Shown here one piece after another: positions 6,237 to 9,948 of a stretch of DNA of 9,948 nt. The stretch lies in assembly GCA_025455635.1 (NCBI GenBank), contig JALOMF010000113.1, forward strand, positions 1 through 9,948, in the 5' to 3' direction. The number at the start of each line of letters is the position of its first letter. Within the stretch, counting starts at the first letter, position 1. This DNA comes from Saprospiraceae bacterium. Its GTDB lineage: Bacteria > Bacteroidota > Bacteroidia > Chitinophagales > Saprospiraceae. Made by a program: the position numbers and the translations under genes. The notes beneath the pieces were generated by a model, which was not told the DNA's origin, searched no databases, and was given only the letters and a program-made list of their open reading frames with translations.

Positions 6237-7991
6237 ATGGAAAAAAATTACGACATACGGGTGAACCCCAAGCCCCTCACAAAAGAACAAATTGCGAGGC
6301 ACAAGAATTTTGATGCCCTCTTGGGGCAATACCAAGCAGCGCCAAAGCAGCGCCCCATCATCCGCCGATTGGTCTGGATTGCCAGTGCCGCCGCTGCTGC
6401 GATGGTAGGTTTTTTCTTGATTTTCCAACCATTCAAGTCCGATTACACGGAGCAGCAGGCCGAGTTTTTCCGGTCGCAGCCGTTCATCAACCAGCCGTTT
6501 GAGCAAGTGAAGCCAAGCTTTGCCAGCTTCAAGGTCAACCCCAACCAAGGCGGCGTGTACAACTACCCCAGCGGCTCGAAGCTCGTGGTGCCGCCCGCTG
6601 CGTTCGTGGATGAAACTGGCTCTACGCTCAACGGCGAAGTGACGCTGCACTACCGGGAAATGCACGATTTTGTTGACTTCTTCATCGCTGGCATCCCGAT
6701 GACCTACGACTCGGCGGGCGTGAACTACAACTTGGAAAGTGCGGGCATGATTGAGATTTTTGCGGAGCAAAATGGCAAGCGTGTGAACATGGCACCCGGA
6801 AAATCCATCAACGTGGAACTGGTTTCCAATGTGAATACCTCCCCTACCCTTGACGTGCCGCTGGGCTACAATATCTACAAACTAGACGAGAAAAACAGGC
6901 AGTGGGTGTATCAAGACATTGACAAAATGGAGGTACTGAGCGATGACCCCCAGGATACTGGCCTTGATAAAAACAGCCCGTACTATCCCGTGCAAAAGGC
7001 CCTTGCCGAAAAAATGCTCGCCATCGAAGTAAGCGAGACCGCCGATCTAGCAAAGCTCGAAAAAACCATCCCCAAGCCCCAAGAACCTACAAAAATCCAG
7101 AAAGCCACCAGCAAAGACCATGTATTCAACCTGGACATGGCGGATGTTTTGCCAAAAAACGAAGGCGAAGCCACCGAGGCCGAAGCCCAAGAATTGCGGG
7201 AGCTTTACCGTAAATACGCAAAAATGCTCTGGCAACTCAGCCCAAAAGCAAGCATCAGCCACGAGCAGTTGCAACGGGAGTTCAGCTCGGTGTCTAGCCT
7301 GAAAATCAAGCAGACCGAAGGCCAAACCTACGAGTTGACCCTCGAAAAGCAGGGGACTTCCATCAAGGTGCCGGTGGTGCCAGTGTTGAGTGGGAACGAC
7401 TACGAGCGGGCACTTGCTGATTTCAACAAGGATTTTGCCAGCTACCAAAAGCTCAATGCTGAACGGGAAGCCAAGCTTGCTGCCCAACGGGAAGCCATTT
7501 CGAAGCGCTACGAAGCAGAAAAAAGGCTGGCAACCCTGAAATTTGAAGAACGCATCGAGGAATTGCGCAACCAAGGGCTTGATTACGCTGCCAACCAAGA
7601 AATCATCAAAAAGAAAGTGGTCAACCGGTTCGCCGCCTCCGAGTTTGGTGTGTGGAACTGCGACCGGCCAGTGCCCCCGCAAATTCTGCAATTGGCAGCT
7701 AGCTTTAAGGACAAAAACGGTAACCCGTTTAAGAACAAAGCTGCCTACTTGGTGGACAAAAGCAGGAACACCGTTTACCAATTTTTGGCCACCGACGATG
7801 CTATCCTTCGTTTCAACAAAAATTCGGAAAACCTGCTTTGGATAGTCACTGAGGAGAACAAAATCGCCGTCTTCCGGCCTGAGCAATTCAAGGAGATTGA
7901 CGCCAAGGAAAAACGATTTGATTTTGTTCTGGAATCGGTTGACCGGGAAATCAAAACCGAGCAAGACATCCGGGAAATCCTCTACCTGTGA
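6237..7991 (+). CDS. Single-pass membrane protein, candidate regulator of the adjacent ECF sigma factor
   Basis: A 584-residue protein I cannot assign to a named family. Seen: a cytoplasmic-type N-terminus of about 43 residues (LTKEQIARHKNFDALL); one transmembrane helix at about 45-64, preceded by RR, giving an N-in, C-out topology; a large periplasmic part. The latter holds a beta-rich domain about 100-200 with YPSGSKLVVPPAAFVD, EVTLHYREMHD and GIPMTYDSAGVNY, a pattern I recall from Bacteroidota envelope proteins and loosely like ZU5; a charged linker 230-320; a helical, coiled-coil-like segment about 388-460 (long runs of A, E, K, R); and a C-terminal domain about 462-570 with FGVWNCDRP, holding the only cysteine (C475). 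Its position 42 bp after an ECF sigma gene and its topology suggest an anti-sigma or signal-sensing role (inference). The zinc-binding HxxxCxxC anti-sigma motif is absent. An alternative is an envelope structural protein whose expression depends on the sigma factor. A terminator follows at 8056. Confidence 0.8.
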   Translation: MEKNYDIRVNPKPLTKEQIARHKNFDALLGQYQAAPKQRPIIRRLVWIASAAAAAMVGFFLIFQPFKSDYTEQQAEFFRSQPFINQPFEQVKPSFASFKVNPNQGGVYNYPSGSKLVVPPAAFVDETGSTLNGEVTLHYREMHDFVDFFIAGIPMTYDSAGVNYNLESAGMIEIFAEQNGKRVNMAPGKSINVELVSNVNTSPTLDVPLGYNIYKLDEKNRQWVYQDIDKMEVLSDDPQDTGLDKNSPYYPVQKALAEKMLAIEVSETADLAKLEKTIPKPQEPTKIQKATSKDHVFNLDMADVLPKNEGEATEAEAQELRELYRKYAKMLWQLSPKASISHEQLQREFSSVSSLKIKQTEGQTYELTLEKQGTSIKVPVVPVLSGNDYERALADFNKDFASYQKLNAEREAKLAAQREAISKRYEAEKRLATLKFEERIEELRNQGLDYAANQEIIKKKVVNRFAASEFGVWNCDRPVPPQILQLAASFKDKNGNPFKNKAAYLVDKSRNTVYQFLATDDAILRFNKNSENLLWIVTEENKIAVFRPEQFKEIDAKEKRFDFVLESVDREIKTEQDIREILYL

Positions 7992-8055
7992 CCTGTTTGG
8001 AAAGGTTAATCAGAGGTAGCATTTAAAAAGTATTATCATCTTCATCATCATAGGG

Positions 8056-8086
8056 CCCGCACCAACAAGGGTGCGGGTTTTTCTTT
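8056..8086 (+). terminator. Intrinsic terminator of the sigma factor operon
   Basis: CCCGCACC (8056-8063) pairs perfectly with GGTGCGGG (8070-8077) around a 6-nt loop, AACAAG, followed by TTTTTCTTTT. It lies 65 bases after the stop of the membrane protein, in the 105-bp gap between convergent genes. The minus-strand side lacks a T run after the hairpin, so termination of the opposing dehydrogenase gene by this element is doubtful. Confidence 0.9.
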
Positions 8087-8096
8087 TCCCGTCGGA

Positions 8097-8993
8097 CTAG
8101 TTCAGCTGTTTGAAATTACCCGCCACTTCCAGTTCCTTCGTACCACTTTTATAAAGGTAAAACCCTTCACCCGACTTCACGCCCAACCTACCAGCAGTCA
8201 CCATGTTGACCAACAAAGGGCAAGGGGCATATTTGGGGTTGCCGAAGCCATCGTGGAGCACCCGCAGAATGGCCAAGCATACGTCCAAGCCTATGAAATC
8301 GGCCAGTTGGAGCGGCCCCATCGGGTGCGCCATGCCCAGTTTCATCACCGTGTCAATTTCTTCCACGCCAGCCACGCCCTCGAACAGCGAATAAATGGCC
8401 TCGTTAATCATCGGCATCAGGATGCGGTTGGCCACGAAACCAGGGTAGTCGTTCACCTCCACGGGCACTTTGCCCAAGGCACGGCTCATGTCCATCACCC
8501 GCTGCGTCACTTCATTGGAAGTGGCATAGCCCCGTATCACCTCCACAAGCTTCATCACTGGCACAGGGTTCATGAAGTGCATCCCGATTACCTGCGTAGG
8601 CCGATTGGTCACAGCGGCTATTTTGGTAATGGAAATGGAGGAGGTATTCGTTGCCAAAATGGCCTTGGAGGGCGCCAGTTCGTCCATTTGCCGAAAGATT
8701 TTCAGCTTGAGGTCAATGTTTTCAGTGGCAGCTTCCACCACCAATTCAGCCGTCTGCACACCAGTGTTCAGGTCAGTGTGGGTGGTCAAATTTGACAAGG
8801 TGGCCGATTTCCCTGCCTCATCCATGATGCCTTTGGACACCATGCGGTCAAGGTTCTTTGAAATAGTGGCCATTGCCCGGTCGAGGGCTTCTTGCGAAAC
8901 ATCTACCAGGCTCACTGTGTGGCCGTTCATGGCAAATACATGGGCGATGCCATTGCCCATCGTGCCAGCGCCGATTACGGTTATGTTTTTCAT
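8097..8993 (-). CDS. hbd: 3-hydroxybutyryl-CoA (3-hydroxyacyl-CoA) dehydrogenase
   Basis: A 298-residue cytoplasmic NAD(P)-dependent dehydrogenase that interconverts (S)-3-hydroxyacyl-CoA and 3-oxoacyl-CoA, in fatty acid oxidation or butanoate metabolism. Seen: an N-terminal Rossmann fold with GAGTMG at residues 8-13 and an acidic residue D31 at the end of the second strand, typical for NAD; the family signature HFMNPVPVMKLVEVI; and a C-terminal helical dimerisation domain from about 185 (PGFVANRILMPMINEAI). Catalytic residues align by spacing with human HAD: S118, H139, E151, N189. Length matches stand-alone Hbd/PaaH/FadB2 enzymes, not the fused FadB type. The ATG at 8993 starts only four residues before the first Rossmann strand, which fixes the start. 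A TATATTTG element lies upstream, so it can be transcribed separately from galM, which precedes it on the same strand by 66 bp. Chain-length preference cannot be read from the sequence; paaH or fadB2 would be equally fair names. Confidence 0.95.
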   Translation of the reverse strand: MKNITVIGAGTMGNGIAHVFAMNGHTVSLVDVSQEALDRAMATISKNLDRMVSKGIMDEAGKSATLSNLTTHTDLNTGVQTAELVVEAATENIDLKLKIFRQMDELAPSKAILATNTSSISITKIAAVTNRPTQVIGMHFMNPVPVMKLVEVIRGYATSNEVTQRVMDMSRALGKVPVEVNDYPGFVANRILMPMINEAIYSLFEGVAGVEEIDTVMKLGMAHPMGPLQLADFIGLDVCLAILRVLHDGFGNPKYAPCPLLVNMVTAGRLGVKSGEGFYLYKSGTKELEVAGNFKQLN

Positions 8994-9031
8994 GTTAAAA
9001 ATTGTTGGTTAGGAAATCCGTTTTTGCGGCG

Positions 9032-9039
9032 CAAATATA
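9032..9039 (-). promoter_or_regulatory. Bacteroidota -7 promoter element for the dehydrogenase
   Basis: On the minus strand this reads TATATTTG, matching TAnnTTTG, inside the 66-bp gap between galM and the dehydrogenase. It would start transcription about 30 bases before the ATG at 8993. The -33 element is not clear; a minus-strand TTG at 9054-9056 is only 14 bases away. Confidence 0.5.
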
Positions 9040-9059
9040 AGCTTCGCAATGGTCAAGCA

Positions 9060-9948
9060 TTAGCCCTTCCTCACCGAAAACTTATGGGTCGTGGAAGAGG
9101 AATAATGCGACCCCGGCATAATCACCGTCGAAGGCCATTCATTCGGGGAGCGGTTGGGCGTATCGGGGAAGTGCTGGGTCTCCAGGCAAAGCCCCCAGCG
9201 GTCTTGGTAAACCACGCCTCCCTTGCCTTTGTACTTGCCGTCCAAAAAATTGCCAGAATAAAACTGGATGGCTGGCTCGGTGGTGAAAATGTCCATCTGG
9301 CGGCCACTTTCAGGGTCGTAGAGGGTGGCGGCGGGTGCTGTTTTATCAATTTTTGACAAGATGAAACAATGGTCGTAGCCTTGGCCGAAGTCCAATTGGT
9401 CGCCGCCCAAGGCGATGTCCTGCCCGATGGGTTTGGGCTTGCTGAAATTGAAGGGCGTACCCGCTACCGACATCAGTTCGCCTGTTGGAATCAGCTCCTT
9501 GTCCACCACCAAAAAGCCATTGGAATTAAGCGTAAGCTCGTGCGCCAAAATATCCCGCTTGGTGCCGCCCGTGAGGTTGAAATACCCGTGGTGGGTCAGG
9601 TTAACGTGCGTTTTCTTGTCCGGCGTGGCGAAGTAATCAATCTTCAGCTCGTCGTTGTTGGTGAGGGTGTAAACGACCCGCACCTCCAAATTGCCGGGAT
9701 AGCCCTCCTCCATGTCGAGGCTGACGTAGTTGAGCACGAGGGTAGCCGCACCTTCCACAGTGCCCGGCACAGCTTCCCACAGCACTTTGTCGAAGCCTTT
9801 TTGGCCGCCGTGCAAGTGGTTGTTGCCGTCGTTTTTGGCCAGTGTGTAGGTCTTGTCGTCCATGACGAACTGGCCCTTCGCAATGCGGTTCCCGTACCTG
9901 CCCACGATGCAGCCGAAGTAGGGGTTGTCCTTCACGTACTCGTCGAGG
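9060..9948 (-). CDS. galM: Aldose 1-epimerase (mutarotase), 5' end outside window
   Basis: Interconverts alpha and beta anomers of aldoses such as glucose and galactose, feeding the Leloir pathway or general sugar uptake. The reading frame runs off the window edge: residues LDEYV before KDNPYFG are in frame, so the GTG at 9935 is an internal Val codon, not the start. Counting that Val as 1, I see GRYGNRI (R17), NHLHGG (H42), NLTHHGYFNL (H116), GYDHCF (D188) and CLETQHFPD (E252). These match L. lactis GalM R71, H96, H170, D243 and E304 closely in spacing (25, 74, 72 and 136 residues for R-H, H-H, H-D and H-E), so the substrate-binding and catalytic set is complete. The same comparison suggests about 50 residues are missing. 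Whether the protein carries a signal peptide, as some Bacteroidota epimerases do, cannot be seen. It lies upstream of, and co-oriented with, the dehydrogenase, but no functional link is evident. Confidence 0.95.
   Translation of the reverse strand, partial: LDEYVKDNPYFGCIVGRYGNRIAKGQFVMDDKTYTLAKNDGNNHLHGGQKGFDKVLWEAVPGTVEGAATLVLNYVSLDMEEGYPGNLEVRVVYTLTNNDELKIDYFATPDKKTHVNLTHHGYFNLTGGTKRDILAHELTLNSNGFLVVDKELIPTGELMSVAGTPFNFSKPKPIGQDIALGGDQLDFGQGYDHCFILSKIDKTAPAATLYDPESGRQMDIFTTEPAIQFYSGNFLDGKYKGKGGVVYQDRWGLCLETQHFPDTPNRSPNEWPSTVIMPGSHYSSSTTHKFSVRKG

Noticed and set aside
7047..7964. 305-residue open frame on the minus strand inside the sigma-partner gene
   Set aside because: It is fully antisense to a coherent membrane protein, with an unnatural Phe- and Leu-rich composition typical of reverse-strand translation of Lys/Glu-rich sequence.
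8034..8051. ATC/CATCATCAT microsatellite-like run before the second terminator
   Set aside because: Too short and imperfect to be a phase-variable repeat, and it is outside any gene or promoter.
9933..9935. GTG at 9935 as the galM start
   Set aside because: The frame continues upstream to the window edge with residues LDEY, and conserved spacing to L. lactis GalM shows about 50 residues are missing.

Overview
The window looks like a chromosomal segment from a Bacteroidota bacterium, most plausibly Saprospiria-like (Lewinella or Haliscomenobacter type). The reasons are a type IX secretion (T9SS) C-terminal sorting domain on a very large Cys-rich, HYR-type surface protein, TAnnTTTG-like -7 promoter elements in front of three genes, start codons without clear Shine-Dalgarno sequences, and a Bacteroidota-style ECF sigma factor paired with a single-pass membrane protein. 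The lineage is an inference from gene style; no rRNA or marker gene is present.

Layout, left to right. (1) 34-375, minus: an adrenodoxin-type 2Fe-2S ferredoxin. (2) 376-787: an AT-rich divergent intergenic region with one promoter-like element facing each way. (3) 788-5242, plus: a secreted protein of 1484 residues with a signal peptide, an HYR domain, a long series of Cys-rich immunoglobulin-like modules, a CNA-B-like fold, a dockerin-like pair of calcium loops, a cohesin-like domain and a T9SS sorting domain. It is closed by a strong intrinsic terminator at 5267-5307. (4) 5308-5612: a stretch without a convincing gene. (5) 5613-6194 and 6237-7991, plus: an ECF sigma factor followed 42 bp later by a 584-residue single-pass membrane protein that sits where an anti-sigma factor would be expected, then a second terminator at 8056-8086. 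(6) 8097-8993 and 9060-9948, minus: a 3-hydroxyacyl-CoA dehydrogenase and a 5'-truncated aldose 1-epimerase (galM), convergent to the sigma operon.

How they work together. The ferredoxin, the dehydrogenase and the epimerase are ordinary metabolic genes with all expected active-site residues. The accessory part is the middle. The giant protein is predicted to cross the outer membrane by T9SS and stay on the surface or be released. The sigma factor and membrane protein form a probable two-gene envelope-signalling unit. The strong terminator and 300-bp gap argue that the giant gene and the sigma unit are transcribed separately, and no sequence evidence proves that the sigma factor controls the giant gene. 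The two items most worth a second look are the dockerin-like plus cohesin-like pair in one chain and the sigma partner, which lacks the zinc-binding anti-sigma motif. I did not find CRISPR arrays, insertion sequences, tRNA or rRNA genes.
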